From: Caproicibacter sp047777415
Lineage (GTDB): Bacteria; Bacillota; Clostridia; Oscillospirales; Acutalibacteraceae
Reading direction: 5' to 3'
Length of the DNA: 64,000 bases
NCBI GenBank assembly: GCA_047777415.1
Contig: JBKEEO010000002.1
Location: 186,001 to 250,000, forward strand
In this document: positions 24,936 through 33,561 of the stretch, one piece after another
Layout: the number at the start of each line of letters is the position of its first letter
Numbering within the stretch: position 1 is the stretch's first letter
Notes under the pieces: model-generated
The model's database searches: none
Told to the model about the DNA's origin: nothing
The model's input: only the letters and a program-made list of their open reading frames with translations
Translations under genes and position numbers: made by a program

Positions 24936-26267
24936 TTGGCGTTTGAAAATCTATCGGAAAAACTTTCAGCGGCGTTCAAGCGCCTGCGTTCCAAAGGAAA
25001 GTTGAGTGAGTCCGATGTCAAGCAGGCCATGCGAGAAGTTCGGATGGCCCTTTTGGAAGCGGATGTCAACTATAAAGTGGCAAAGGATTTTGTCGCAAAA
25101 GTCAGCGAGCGTGCCGTCGGGAATGAGGTTATGGAAAGCCTAACCCCGGCTCAGATGGTCATTAAAATCGTCAATGAAGAATTGACGGCGCTGATGGGCG
25201 GCGGCGAAACCCGTCTGAACAGTCCCTCCGCCCCGCCGGCTGTGGTTTTGTTCTGTGGGCTTCAGGGTTCCGGTAAGACCACCCATGCGGCAAAACTGGC
25301 GCTCATGCTGAAAAGTCAAGGTCACCGCCCTCTTTTGGTCGCTGGCGATGTGTACCGTCCGGCTGCCATCGAGCAGCTGCAGGTTCTCGGCGAGCAGGCG
25401 GGTGTTCCCGTCTTCGAACAGGGAGCAGGGGATCCTGTGAAAATCAGCAGGGCGGCCGTTAAACATGCAAAAGACTACGGCAATGACTTCGTTCTGATTG
25501 ATACAGCCGGCCGATTGCAGATTGACGAAGAATTGATGGACGAACTTCGCAGGATTAAGGAAGAAGTATCCCCAACGGATATCCTGCTGGTTGTGGATTC
25601 CATGACCGGTCAGGAAGCTGTTAACGTGGCAAAATCGTTCCATGAGCTTCTTGACATTACAGGCGTTATTCTCACAAAGCTTGACGGCGACGCCAGGGGC
25701 GGTGCCGCACTGTCGGTTCGCGCCGTGACCGGACGGCCGATTAAGTTTGCCGGTACGGGCGAAAAACTTTCGGATTTGGAAGTGTTCCATCCGGATCGAA
25801 TGGCATCCCGTATTCTTGGTATGGGCGATGTCCTTACGCTGATAGAGGATGCCCAAAAGAATCTGGACCGCAAAGCTGCCCAAAAAGCGGCCGAAAAGAT
25901 GATGAAAAATCAGATGGATCTCAACGATTTGCTGGAACAGATTCGCCAGATGAAGAAGATGGGGCCCATTCAAGATATTCTGAAGAAAATGCCCGGTATG
26001 GGACAGCAACTGAAAGATGTGGAAATTGACGACCGACAGATTGACAGAACGGAAGCAATTTTGCTTTCCATGACACCGCAGGAGCGGGAAAAGCCGGAAA
26101 TCATGAACCCATCGCGCAAAAGGCGCATTGCTGCGGGAAGCGGCATGAAGGTGGAAGATGTAAATCGGCTTTTGAAACAGTTTGAGCAAACCCGTAAGCT
26201 GATGAAACAATTAAACAAAAAGGGTATTCGCCGGCGTTTAGCCGGCATGGGAAAATTGCCGTTTTGA
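24936..26267 (+). CDS. ffh: Signal recognition particle GTPase Ffh
   Basis: 443 residues. Binds 4.5S/6S SRP RNA and signal peptides at the ribosome and docks to FtsY. Seen: N domain helices, G1 GLQGSGKT at 108-115, DTAGR, TKLDGDARGG and a Met-rich M domain from about residue 300 (MMKNQMDLNDLLEQIRQMKKMG). TTG at 24936 with AGGAGGA upstream. An unusual point is only the TTG start. Confidence 0.96.
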   Translation: MAFENLSEKLSAAFKRLRSKGKLSESDVKQAMREVRMALLEADVNYKVAKDFVAKVSERAVGNEVMESLTPAQMVIKIVNEELTALMGGGETRLNSPSAPPAVVLFCGLQGSGKTTHAAKLALMLKSQGHRPLLVAGDVYRPAAIEQLQVLGEQAGVPVFEQGAGDPVKISRAAVKHAKDYGNDFVLIDTAGRLQIDEELMDELRRIKEEVSPTDILLVVDSMTGQEAVNVAKSFHELLDITGVILTKLDGDARGGAALSVRAVTGRPIKFAGTGEKLSDLEVFHPDRMASRILGMGDVLTLIEDAQKNLDRKAAQKAAEKMMKNQMDLNDLLEQIRQMKKMGPIQDILKKMPGMGQQLKDVEIDDRQIDRTEAILLSMTPQEREKPEIMNPSRKRRIAAGSGMKVEDVNRLLKQFEQTRKLMKQLNKKGIRRRLAGMGKLPF

Positions 26268-26328
26268 TTTGAATTCATCCGGCTATTGCGCCGGTGAAGA
26301 TAGATAAAGATTTCTGGAGGTGAAATCA

Positions 26329-26571
26329 ATGGCAGTTAGAATCAGACTTCGCAGAATGGGCGCTAAGAAAGCTCCGTTCTACCGTATTGTGGTGGCGGAT
26401 TCCCGCTTTCCGCGCGATGGCCGTTTTATCGAGGAAATCGGATATTACAATCCGCTTGCGGAACCGTCCGTTGTAAAGGTAGATGCCGAAAAGGCAAAAG
26501 CCTGGATTAAAAACGGTGCTCAGCCCACCGATACCGTGAAAGCACTGTTTAAAAAGCACGGCGTGCTTTAA
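26329..26571 (+). CDS. rpsP: 30S ribosomal protein S16
   Basis: 80 residues starting MAVRIRLRRMG, with the KKAPFYRIVVADSRFPRDGRFIE signature. Binds 16S rRNA early in 30S assembly. ATG at 26329 has GGAGGTG upstream; the in-frame ATG at 26320 lies within three codons and lacks a site. Part of the ffh-rpsP-khpA-rimM-trmD series. Confidence 0.97.
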   Translation: MAVRIRLRRMGAKKAPFYRIVVADSRFPRDGRFIEEIGYYNPLAEPSVVKVDAEKAKAWIKNGAQPTDTVKALFKKHGVL

Positions 26572-26589
26572 GGAACGGAGAGGTGCCTC

Positions 26590-26823
26590 ATGAAGGAACT
26601 GCTGTTATCCATTGCCCAGGGCCTTGTTGAGGCCCCGGAACTTGTCCGCGTGGAAGAAGACGAGCCATCTAAGGATGGAACTATTGTTTATCACCTCCAT
26701 GTTGCGGAAAACGACATGGGTCGGGTGATTGGCAGACAGGGTCGGATTGCCAAAGCGATCCGGGTTGTGATGCGAGCTGCCGCAACCCACGCGGGTAAAA
26801 AAGTAGCCGTTGAAATTGACTAA
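26590..26823 (+). CDS. khpA: KH-domain RNA-binding protein KhpA
   Basis: 77 residues; single KH domain with the GRVIGRQGRIAKAIR (GxxG) loop. KhpA partners with KhpB/Jag and affects division and RNA stability in Firmicutes. GGAGAGG lies just before the ATG. Normally rimM follows directly; here a riboswitch and folT come between. Confidence 0.95.
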   Translation: MKELLLSIAQGLVEAPELVRVEEDEPSKDGTIVYHLHVAENDMGRVIGRQGRIAKAIRVVMRAAATHAGKKVAVEID

Positions 26824-26892
26824 TTCGTTTTGCGGCGTTTTGAAGTAATAGGGCCTTGCGCATTCTTGCGCTGGGCCTGACAATTTTAAAAT

Positions 26893-27047
26893 GCAGAGTA
26901 GAATTTTGCGCGTTAAGTGCCGCCTGGACGGGGAGTTGCCGGACGGACGAAAAGGGAACCTTGCGGTGCAAAATTCGCATCCCGCTGCTACATATTTTGA
27001 GGGAAACCTCCTTTATGTAGCGTGGATACAAAAGGAGGCTTTTTTTT
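26893..27047 (+). promoter_or_regulatory. Tetrahydrofolate riboswitch and expression platform for folT
   Basis: The aptamer spans about 26893-26989. Closing helix GCAG (26893-26896) / CTGC (26985-26988), AGAGTAGA near the 5' side, the conserved GCGTTAAGTG at 26909-26918, and GCGGTG ... GCATCCCGCT at the 3' side match the THF (folT) motif. The platform is an 8-bp perfect stem CCTCCTTT (27007-27014) / AAAGGAGG (27031-27038), followed by eight T, which would terminate and also hide the folT ribosome site. GTAGC..GGAT (27017-27027) can instead pair with ATCC..GCTAC at the 3' end of the aptamer. Confidence 0.85.
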
Positions 27048-27594
27048 GAAAAATTTTTTTAATTCAATTAGACTATCCAACAAACGCAGTGGCGTCATGG
27101 TCCTGGCAGGATGTGGTATGCTGCTGGCGTTAAAAGTCATTTTGGGTTTGTTTACGCTGAATCTTTCGCCAATACTGAAGGTGGGATTTTCATTTCTGCC
27201 GATTGCAGCGGCCGGTATGCTGTTTGGACCGGTGGCAGGAGGAACGGTTGGTGCGCTTGGAGATATCGCATCTAGTTTTATCAATCCCACCGGCCCGTAT
27301 TTTCCGGGCTTTACGCTGACAGCTTTTCTTTCAGGGGCTGTTTACGGGCTGATTTTATACAGAAAACCCGTTACACTGCTGCGGGTTACGCTTGCAAAGA
27401 CTGCTGTAACAGTTCTTGTTAGCCTTTGCCTAAATCCCCTGTGGCTTTCTATTCTGTATTCCAGAGCCTTTTTTGCTGTAGTGTCGGCTCGTGTTGTAAC
27501 CAACCTGATTCTTTTGCCGATTGATATTGTGCTTTTATATGGAATATTGAAAGTCGTGGATAAAGAGCCGCTGTTTCATCACAGGAAAATATGA
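27046..27594 (+). CDS. folT: Folate ECF transporter S component
   Basis: 182 residues with about six hydrophobic helices. Substrate-binding subunit of an energy-coupling-factor folate importer that uses EcfA/A'/T modules encoded elsewhere. Seen: the ECF S-type pattern LKVILGLFTLNLSPILKVGFSFLPIAAAGMLFGPVAGG and GALGDIASSFINPTGPYFPG. TTG at 27046 directly follows AAAGGAGG plus a T run; the in-frame GTG at 27022 precedes that site. A THF riboswitch upstream strongly supports folate as the substrate. Confidence 0.88.
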   Translation: MKNFFNSIRLSNKRSGVMVLAGCGMLLALKVILGLFTLNLSPILKVGFSFLPIAAAGMLFGPVAGGTVGALGDIASSFINPTGPYFPGFTLTAFLSGAVYGLILYRKPVTLLRVTLAKTAVTVLVSLCLNPLWLSILYSRAFFAVVSARVVTNLILLPIDIVLLYGILKVVDKEPLFHHRKI

Positions 27595-27620
27595 CCGAAA
27601 AAGCTTGATAGGGAGGAATT

Positions 27621-28136
27621 ATGCAAAAGAAATATTTGGAAGCTGGCAAAATAGTGGGTACGCATGGCGTGAAAGGTGAACTCCGTGTACAGCCTTGGTG
27701 TGATTCTGCCGAATTTCTGATGCAATTTTCCACCCTGTATCTAAACGCGGGTGAAACTCCGGTTCGGGTGATTTCCTCACGCGTGCACAAAAACCTCCTT
27801 CTCATGATGCTCGAAGGAATCGATTCCGTTGAAAAGGCGGATTTGTACCGGAATCAAATTTTATATTTGGACCGCAATGACGTCACTCTTCCACAAGGAC
27901 AATATTTCATGCAGGACTTGATTGGACTGGATGTTTACGATGTGGACACTTTTGTCTATTACGGTGAACTGACGAAAGTGATGCGTACAGGGGCAAATGA
28001 TGTTTATCAGATTACCTCACAAAACCATAAGAATTATTTGATTCCGGCGGTACCGGAATTTATCCGGCAGATTGATCTTGAAAAAGGGAAGATGCTGATA
28101 CGCCCAATCAAGGGGATTTTTGACGATGAGGATTGA
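27621..28136 (+). CDS. rimM: 16S rRNA processing protein RimM
   Basis: 171 residues. Binds S19 and helps mature the 30S head. Seen: the N-terminal AGKIVGTHGVKGELRVQPWCD barrel and a C-terminal PRC-barrel region with YFMQDLIGLDVY and YLIPAVPEFIRQID. GGGAGGA precedes the ATG. The last codons overlap the trmD start by 11 bp. Confidence 0.94.
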   Translation: MQKKYLEAGKIVGTHGVKGELRVQPWCDSAEFLMQFSTLYLNAGETPVRVISSRVHKNLLLMMLEGIDSVEKADLYRNQILYLDRNDVTLPQGQYFMQDLIGLDVYDVDTFVYYGELTKVMRTGANDVYQITSQNHKNYLIPAVPEFIRQIDLEKGKMLIRPIKGIFDDED

Positions 28137-28875
28137 TCTTGTAACACTATTTCCCGAGATGTGTGAAACCGTAATGTCCGAAAGCATTATCGGCCGGGCG
28201 CGCAAAAAAGGCGCAGTGCAGATCTGCTGCCACCAAATCCGGGATTACGCATTGGATAAACACAGTACGGTTGATGACTCGCCATTTGGCGGAGGAATGG
28301 GGATGCTGTTAAAAGCTGAACCAATTGCTCTTTGCCTGGATGATTTAATTGCACATCTGGGCAAAAAGCCTCACACCATTTATCTTTCTCCACAGGGGAA
28401 GACGCTCACACAGCGCAGGGTTTCGGAACTTTCCGAAATGGACAGCTTGGTGTTGCTCTGCGGACATTATGAGGGTGTGGATGAGCGTGTGCTGGAAGCT
28501 TATGTGGATGAAGAGATCTCTGTGGGGGATTTCGTTGTAACGGGCGGGGAGCTGCCGGCGCTCATGCTGGCCGATGCAATTTGCCGCATGGTGCCGGGGG
28601 TACTGTCAGATCCTGCCTGCTTTCAAGAGGAGAGTCATTTTCATTCTCTGCTGGAGTATCCGCAGTATACTCGTCCGGCTCTGTGGCGCGGCCGAGAGGT
28701 ACCTGAGGTTCTGCGCAGCGGAAATCATGAACGGGTTCGCCGCTGGAGAAGGGAACAGTCACTTATGCGGACCGCTCAAAAGCGGCCGGAGTTGCTTTCA
28801 GCTGCAGAGCTAACAGAAGACGACCGTAAATTTTTGAGAGCTTTTTTGAACAAAGACGGCGATGAAATATTTTGA
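28126..28875 (+). CDS. trmD: tRNA (guanine-N1)-methyltransferase TrmD
   Basis: 249 residues. Makes m1G37 in tRNA from SAM, preventing frameshifts. Seen: MRIDLVTLFPEM, DDSPFGGGMGM, the trefoil-knot SAM site LLCGHYEGVDERV and DEEISVGDFVVTGGE, and RRWRREQSL. ATG at 28126 overlaps rimM in another frame; the upstream TTG is ignored for lack of family homology. RplS, the frequent next gene, is absent. Confidence 0.95.
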   Translation: MRIDLVTLFPEMCETVMSESIIGRARKKGAVQICCHQIRDYALDKHSTVDDSPFGGGMGMLLKAEPIALCLDDLIAHLGKKPHTIYLSPQGKTLTQRRVSELSEMDSLVLLCGHYEGVDERVLEAYVDEEISVGDFVVTGGELPALMLADAICRMVPGVLSDPACFQEESHFHSLLEYPQYTRPALWRGREVPEVLRSGNHERVRRWRREQSLMRTAQKRPELLSAAELTEDDRKFLRAFLNKDGDEIF

Positions 28876-29012
28876 ATCCGTTTGCATAGAATGTTTTGCC
28901 GTTATTATCGGGCATAGAAAACAAAAACTTTCAACAAATATGTCATATTGTACAAACGAATCTTTACGTATGAACTCCCCTTAGGTAATCGCTCCAAAGT
29001 TTTCCGATTACA

Positions 29013-29040
29013 TTGACGGCATGTCCGAACGTGTTATAAT
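29013..29040 (+). promoter_or_regulatory. Sigma-A promoter of the HPr gene
   Basis: TTGACG (29013-29018), 16-bp spacer, TATAAT (29035-29040), about 75 bases before the start. The stretch 28876-29012 holds nothing else I recognise. Confidence 0.7.
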
Positions 29041-29115
29041 AGGTATGACTATAAGTGGCGCTTTTCTTGTTTGAAATGCTTTTGGATATGATTTTATGTA
29101 GGAGTGAATTTTAGA

Positions 29116-29379
29116 ATGTATGTTAAAGAAGTTCTAGTCCAAAATCAGGTGGGGTTGCATGCCCGTCCGGCGACTTTTTTTATTCAGAAGGCGAACGAGT
29201 ATAAATCTTCTATTTGGGTGGAAAAGGCTGAAAGACGTGTGAATGCAAAAAGTCTGCTTGGGGTTCTTTCTCTGGGAATCGTCGGTGGGACAACTATCAG
29301 AATCATTGCGGATGGATCCGATGAACAGGAAGCTGTGGACGGCCTGGTTCAGCTGGTGGAGTCCGGTTTCTCCGAATAA
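29116..29379 (+). CDS. HPr-family phosphocarrier protein
   Basis: 87 residues. Phosphotransfer protein of the PTS and, through Ser46 phosphorylation, a carbon-catabolite regulator. Seen: the active His in GLHARPATFF and the regulatory Ser in KSLLGVLSLGI. Both sites are present, so it is a true HPr and not a Crh-type. ATG at 29116 with TAGGAGTG upstream; the GTG-start variant at 29104 lacks support. Monocistronic between promoter and terminator; ptsI is not adjacent. Confidence 0.92.
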   Translation: MYVKEVLVQNQVGLHARPATFFIQKANEYKSSIWVEKAERRVNAKSLLGVLSLGIVGGTTIRIIADGSDEQEAVDGLVQLVESGFSE

Positions 29380-29394
29380 ACTGTTGAAACGCAA

Positions 29395-29421
29395 GGCACC
29401 GCTGAAAGCGGTGCCTTTTTT
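29395..29421 (+). terminator. Rho-independent terminator of the HPr gene
   Basis: GGCACCGCT (29395-29403) pairs perfectly with AGCGGTGCC (29407-29415), 3-nt loop, six T. Confidence 0.92.
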
Positions 29422-29476
29422 ATACATACAGTTCGCGGAACCTCATTTAAAATGAATATAAAAAGGAGGAGCGGCA

Positions 29477-31381
29477 GTGTTGACCGAGCAGGAAAAACAT
29501 AAAAAAGAACTCAGAGCCCGCGCCATGCGTCTGCCGCTGAGCCCGGGCGTATATCTGATGCGTGATAAAACCGGAAAAATAATCTACATTGGCAAAGCGA
29601 AGGCTTTGAAAAACAGAGTCAGCCAGTATTTTGGATCTGAAAAAAATCATGATACCAAGGTAAGGCGCATGGTTGCCAATGTGGAGACATTCGAATATAT
29701 TTTGACGGACAGCGAGTTCGAAGCCTTGGTTTTGGAATGCAGTCTGATAAAACAATATTCTCCCAAGTACAATATTCTCTTAAAGGACGATAAGGGATAC
29801 CACTATATTCGTGTTACTTCGGGCCCGTGGCCGAGAATTTCAGAAGCAAAACAAATTGCAGACGACGGCGCGGAATATATCGGGCCGTTTGTCAGCTCAT
29901 GGGCTGTCAAGCAGTCAGTGGATGAGGCGCTGAAGATTTTTCGCCTTCCCTCTTGCACAAGAAAATTTCCGCAGGATATTGGCAAGGGGCGACCCTGTCT
30001 TTACTATTATATCAAGCAGTGCTGTGCGCCCTGCAACGGAAAAATCAGTGAGGAGGAATATCGGGAATATGTCGCGGAAGCTTTGGAATTTTTGCGGGGA
30101 GGCAGTGCGAAAAGTATCCGTGCTTTGACGGAGAAAATGAATGAAGCGGCGGAAAATCTAGAGTTTGAGCGTGCGGCGCGCCTTCGGGACAGAATAGCGG
30201 CAATTCGGAAAATGGGAGAAAGACAAAAAGTTGTTGCGTCCCGGGTAAAAGAACAGGATGTCATCGCGTTGACACAAGGCGCAGAAAAAAGCTGTTTCGA
30301 AGTTTTTCGATTCCAAAACGGAAGACTGTGCGATCGAGAGACTTTTCTCATTGGGGAAACAGGCTGCGCAGAAGAAGCAAGAAGTGAATTTTTAGAACGT
30401 TATTATTCCATGCGGGATCGGATTCCGCCGCGTATAGCGCTTGACGGTCCCGTTGAAAACAGCGAGCTGCTGTCACAATGGCTGACGGAAAAATCGGGGA
30501 AAAAAGTTACCATTACAGTACCCCAAAAAGGAGAACAGGCGCAGCTGGTTGCCATGTGCCGCAACAATGCCGCTGAACAACTGGCTCAGACAATGGGAAG
30601 AACCGGCAGGGAGGCTTCAGCGCTCGATGAACTGGCCCGCTTGCTTGGTCTTTCCGGGCCGCCCGCCTATATTGAGGCCTACGATATTTCCAACCTGGCC
30701 GGCGGGGAAAATGTTGGGGGTATGGTGGTGTTTGAAAATGGAAGACCGCTTCGTTCTGCTTACCGGAAATTTAAAATTCGCTCCGTTGTTGGTCAGGATG
30801 ATTACGCTTCCATGCGGGAAGTTCTTGCACGCAGACTGGAAGAATACCAAAAAAACAAAGAAACGGGAGAAGGATTTGGCCGTCTGCCGGATTTAATTCT
30901 CCTTGACGGCGGTCAGGGGCAAGTTTCCGCGGTGCGTCCCGTATTAGAGAACAGTGGCCTACAAATCCCGCTGTTTGGTATGGTGAAGAATGACAAACAC
31001 CGTACCCGTGCAATCGCGAAAGATGGCGGCGAAATTGCCATTAACTCCAGCCGCAGCGCATTTACGTTGGTGTCTTCCATCCAAGAGGAAGTACACCGGT
31101 TTGCGATAGGATATCATCGTCAAGTGCGCAAAAAAACATCCATTTCTTCCTCATTGACCGCTATTGAAGGAATCGGCCCGGCGAGGGCGAAAGCCTTGCT
31201 TAAGCACTTTAAAACAATAAAAGCTGTAAGAGAAGCAACCATGGAGGAACTTGCTGCTGTCCCGGGCATGACAAAACAGGCAGCAGAAAAAGTGTATGTT
31301 ACGTATCACCCAAAGGGAACTGACCCAAGCACATTGACAGATGGGCCGGTTCATGGGATAATAAAAAATAAGTCGGAATGA
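29477..31381 (+). CDS. uvrC: UvrABC system protein C
   Basis: 634 residues. Dual-incision nuclease of nucleotide excision repair. Seen: the GIY-YIG domain near residues 15-100 (SPGVYLMRDKTGKIIYIGKA), a UvrB-binding UVR coil (MNEAAENLEFERAARLRDRIAAI, about 210-235), the RNase H-like second nuclease domain and a C-terminal helix-hairpin-helix pair (IEGIGPARAKALLKHF, AAVPGMTKQAAEKVY). GTG at 29477 with AAGGAGGA upstream. Confidence 0.96.
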   Translation: MLTEQEKHKKELRARAMRLPLSPGVYLMRDKTGKIIYIGKAKALKNRVSQYFGSEKNHDTKVRRMVANVETFEYILTDSEFEALVLECSLIKQYSPKYNILLKDDKGYHYIRVTSGPWPRISEAKQIADDGAEYIGPFVSSWAVKQSVDEALKIFRLPSCTRKFPQDIGKGRPCLYYYIKQCCAPCNGKISEEEYREYVAEALEFLRGGSAKSIRALTEKMNEAAENLEFERAARLRDRIAAIRKMGERQKVVASRVKEQDVIALTQGAEKSCFEVFRFQNGRLCDRETFLIGETGCAEEARSEFLERYYSMRDRIPPRIALDGPVENSELLSQWLTEKSGKKVTITVPQKGEQAQLVAMCRNNAAEQLAQTMGRTGREASALDELARLLGLSGPPAYIEAYDISNLAGGENVGGMVVFENGRPLRSAYRKFKIRSVVGQDDYASMREVLARRLEEYQKNKETGEGFGRLPDLILLDGGQGQVSAVRPVLENSGLQIPLFGMVKNDKHRTRAIAKDGGEIAINSSRSAFTLVSSIQEEVHRFAIGYHRQVRKKTSISSSLTAIEGIGPARAKALLKHFKTIKAVREATMEELAAVPGMTKQAAEKVYVTYHPKGTDPSTLTDGPVHGIIKNKSE

Positions 31382-31393
31382 AGGGGAGAATAT

Positions 31394-31939
31394 ATGAGAG
31401 TCATTACCGGTTCCGCCCGAGGAAAACGTTTGTCTGCCTGCACGGGTAATGCTGTCCGGCCGACATCGGACAGGGTAAAGGAAGCACTGTTCAGTATCAT
31501 TCAATTTCAAATTGAGGGCAGGCGTGTGCTTGATTTGTTTGCGGGGTCCGGGCAGTTGGGGATAGAGGCCCTCAGCCGAGGCGCTAAAGAGGCTGTTTTT
31601 GTAGATGCGGCGAAAGAACCTGTTGAAATTATTGCCAAGAATTTGGAAAGTACCCAATTTTCAGATCGTGCCAAGGTTAAACATATGGACTTTGCATCCT
31701 ATCTTGCCTCGGACTGTGGAACATTTGATTTGGCCTTTTTGGATCCTCCCTACCGCACCGGACTTCTGCAGCGTGCGATTGAGATGGTTGCAGGGAGAAT
31801 GAACCAAGGGGGCATCATTGTTTGCGAAAACCCAACTGATGAAATCCTGCCTGAAACAGCTGGAGACTTCGTACGCAGGAAATCTTACCGGTACGGAAAA
31901 ATTGCGCTGACTCTATATCAACATAAGGACGTGACATAA
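31394..31939 (+). CDS. rsmD: 16S rRNA (guanine966-N2)-methyltransferase RsmD
   Basis: 181 residues. SAM-dependent base methyltransferase. Seen: MRVITGSARGKRL, RPTSDRVKEALFSII, the SAM loop VLDLFAGSGQLGIEALSRGA and the catalytic DPPY motif in LAFLDPPYRTG. AAGGGGAGA lies before the ATG. CoaD starts 3 bp after its stop, the usual pairing in Firmicutes. Confidence 0.95.
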   Translation: MRVITGSARGKRLSACTGNAVRPTSDRVKEALFSIIQFQIEGRRVLDLFAGSGQLGIEALSRGAKEAVFVDAAKEPVEIIAKNLESTQFSDRAKVKHMDFASYLASDCGTFDLAFLDPPYRTGLLQRAIEMVAGRMNQGGIIVCENPTDEILPETAGDFVRRKSYRYGKIALTLYQHKDVT

Positions 31940-31942
31940 GCC

Positions 31943-32437
31943 GTGAAAACTGCGATTTGTCCGGGAAGTTTTGATCCGGTTACCCTCGGACATATGGATA
32001 TTATTAATCGTGCCCGAAAGTTGTTCGACCATACGATTGTTGCCGTTCTGGTGAATCCGGAAAAGCACACCGCTTTTACGGTGGAAGAACGCATCAATAT
32101 GCTCAAACGCTGCACGAAGGATATGGAAGATGTAGAGGTGGTTGGATTTGACGGACTGATTGCAGATTACGCCAGAATCCGCAATGCAGCAGCAATTGTC
32201 AGAGGACTGCGGGCTATGTCGGATTTTGAGTATGAATTTCAGATGGCACTGGTTAACAAAAAATTGAACCCAAATCTGGAAACGGTTTATCTTAACACAA
32301 CTGCCGAAAATATGTTTTTAAGCTCCAGCGGAGTGAAACAAGTAGCATGTTTTGGCGGCGATATTTCGAATTTTGTCCCGGAGTGTATTTTACATGATAT
32401 TGAGCAGCGTTTGTGTGCAGGAGGAAAGCGAAAATGA
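31943..32437 (+). CDS. coaD: Phosphopantetheine adenylyltransferase
   Basis: 164 residues. Fourth step of coenzyme A synthesis. Seen: the nucleotidyltransferase block CPGSFDPVTLGHMDII (T/HxGH form) and the C-terminal MFLSSSGVKQVA. GTG start at 31943. It overlaps the next gene by 4 bp (ATGA). Confidence 0.95.
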   Translation: MKTAICPGSFDPVTLGHMDIINRARKLFDHTIVAVLVNPEKHTAFTVEERINMLKRCTKDMEDVEVVGFDGLIADYARIRNAAAIVRGLRAMSDFEYEFQMALVNKKLNPNLETVYLNTTAENMFLSSSGVKQVACFGGDISNFVPECILHDIEQRLCAGGKRK

Positions 32438-32901
32438 GTGTGGACGACTTAATCGATGAACTGTACGAGATGGTCGATAAGGCATGGAGTCTGCCACTGA
32501 GCCGTGGCAGAGCGGTTTTAGACGGGGAAGAGGTTAAACAAATTTTGGATGAAATCCGGGCTAATTTGCCAAAGGAAATTCGTCAGGCCAAAGCAATTGT
32601 TGCAGACCGTACGCAAATTCTTGAAGATGCCCGTCGGGAAGCGGAAACCGTTCTTCATGTAGCTCAGGAGAGAGCAAAGGCTTTGGTCGCACAGGACGAA
32701 ATAGTTCGGCAGGCACAGCAGAAAGCGAACGAAATCACGATGCAGTCCCAGGCAAAAATCAGAGAAATGCGAAAAGCCAGCAATGACTATATTGACGATT
32801 TGATGAAACGTACCGATGACAGCCTCGCTCAGCTGTTGGCTGAGTTGAGAAGAACCAGACAAAACATTCGTGCTTCCCAACGGCAAAATGGAACAGATTG
32901 A
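32434..32901 (+). CDS. Coiled-coil protein next to coaD, function unknown
   Basis: 155 residues. Residues about 45-150 are nearly all predicted helix with heptad-like Ala, Arg, Glu and Gln content (ILEDARREAETVLHVAQERA and KANEITMQSQAKIREMRK), resembling an F0F1 b-subunit-like or DivIVA-like stalk. No membrane segment. ATG at 32434 overlaps the coaD stop, with AGGAGG 9 bases upstream. The upstream in-frame ATG at 32413 lies inside coaD. A conserved neighbour of coaD in Clostridia as I recall, but no function is known to me. Confidence 0.75.
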   Translation: MSVDDLIDELYEMVDKAWSLPLSRGRAVLDGEEVKQILDEIRANLPKEIRQAKAIVADRTQILEDARREAETVLHVAQERAKALVAQDEIVRQAQQKANEITMQSQAKIREMRKASNDYIDDLMKRTDDSLAQLLAELRRTRQNIRASQRQNGTD

Positions 32902-32920
32902 TTAAAATGGAAAATTTTTA

Positions 32921-32948
32921 CGCCACAAAACCTTGTGGCGTTTTTTTT
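32921..32948 (+). terminator. Rho-independent terminator before the dcw cluster
   Basis: CGCCACAA (32921-32928) / TTGTGGCG (32933-32940), 4-nt loop, eight T. Confidence 0.92.
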
Positions 32949-33018
32949 GTTCTTTGATACGCAATACAAAATATACGCAAAATATCTATTTAAAATAGGA
33001 ATAAAGCAAAAAAATTAG

Positions 33019-33047
33019 TTGCATTTTTTAAACAGGTAGGATATAAT
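33019..33047 (+). promoter_or_regulatory. Sigma-A promoter of the mraZ operon
   Basis: TTGCAT (33019-33024), 17-bp spacer, TATAAT (33042-33047), immediately followed by the MraZ repeats. Confidence 0.8.
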
Positions 33048-33055
33048 CAAATCAA

Positions 33056-33090
33056 AGTGGTGAGAAGTGGATGAAAGTAGCATAAAGTGG
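33056..33090 (+). promoter_or_regulatory. MraZ operator: four 10-bp-spaced AGTGG repeats
   Basis: AGTGG at 33056, 33066 and 33086, with AGTAG at 33076: period exactly 10 bp, just downstream of the -10 box. MraZ in other bacteria binds direct repeats of this kind with 5-bp spacers in front of its own gene. The third repeat is degenerate. Confidence 0.8.
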
Positions 33091-33129
33091 TAAATAATTC
33101 TGCTTTTGCTGAAGAAGTGGGGAACATCT

Positions 33130-33549
33130 ATGCTAATCGGTGAGTTCCAACATACCATAGACCAAAAGGGCAGGGTGATTGTTCCGGCCAGGTTTCGCGA
33201 AGATCTGGGAGATCACTTCTATGTCACAAAGGGACTCGACGGATGCTTATTTGTTCTTTCACCAAAGGAATGGAACAGACTTCAGGAAAAAGTCAGTGCC
33301 ATGCCCATTTCTAAAGCACGCGGGTTGCAGCGTTTTTTCTTTTCCGGAGCTGTGGAAGTACAGCCGGATCGGCAGGGGCGAATCCTTTTGCCGCAAACGC
33401 TGCGCAAATACGCTTCACTTGAGAAAGATGTTACTTTCATTGGCGCTTCCAACCGTGCTGAAATATGGAATACGGACAGCTGGATCACCTTCAACTCCAC
33501 ATTGACTCAGGACAACATTGCCGAGGCAATGGATCTTTTAGAACTGTAA
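33130..33549 (+). CDS. mraZ: Transcriptional regulator MraZ
   Basis: 139 residues. Ring-forming AbrB-like protein that represses the division and cell-wall cluster it heads. Seen: two swapped-hairpin repeats, FQHTIDQKGRVIVPARFRE and VEVQPDRQGRILLPQTLRKYA. ATG at 33130 with GTGGGGA upstream; the longer start at 33106 lacks family match. First gene of the dcw cluster, with its own operator visible. Confidence 0.95.
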   Translation: MLIGEFQHTIDQKGRVIVPARFREDLGDHFYVTKGLDGCLFVLSPKEWNRLQEKVSAMPISKARGLQRFFFSGAVEVQPDRQGRILLPQTLRKYASLEKDVTFIGASNRAEIWNTDSWITFNSTLTQDNIAEAMDLLEL

Positions 33550-33561
33550 AGAGGCAAAGTA

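Noticed and set aside
25140..26210. 356-codon frame on the minus strand
   Set aside because: Lies opposite ffh, a clear conserved gene; composition-driven shadow with no recognisable domain.
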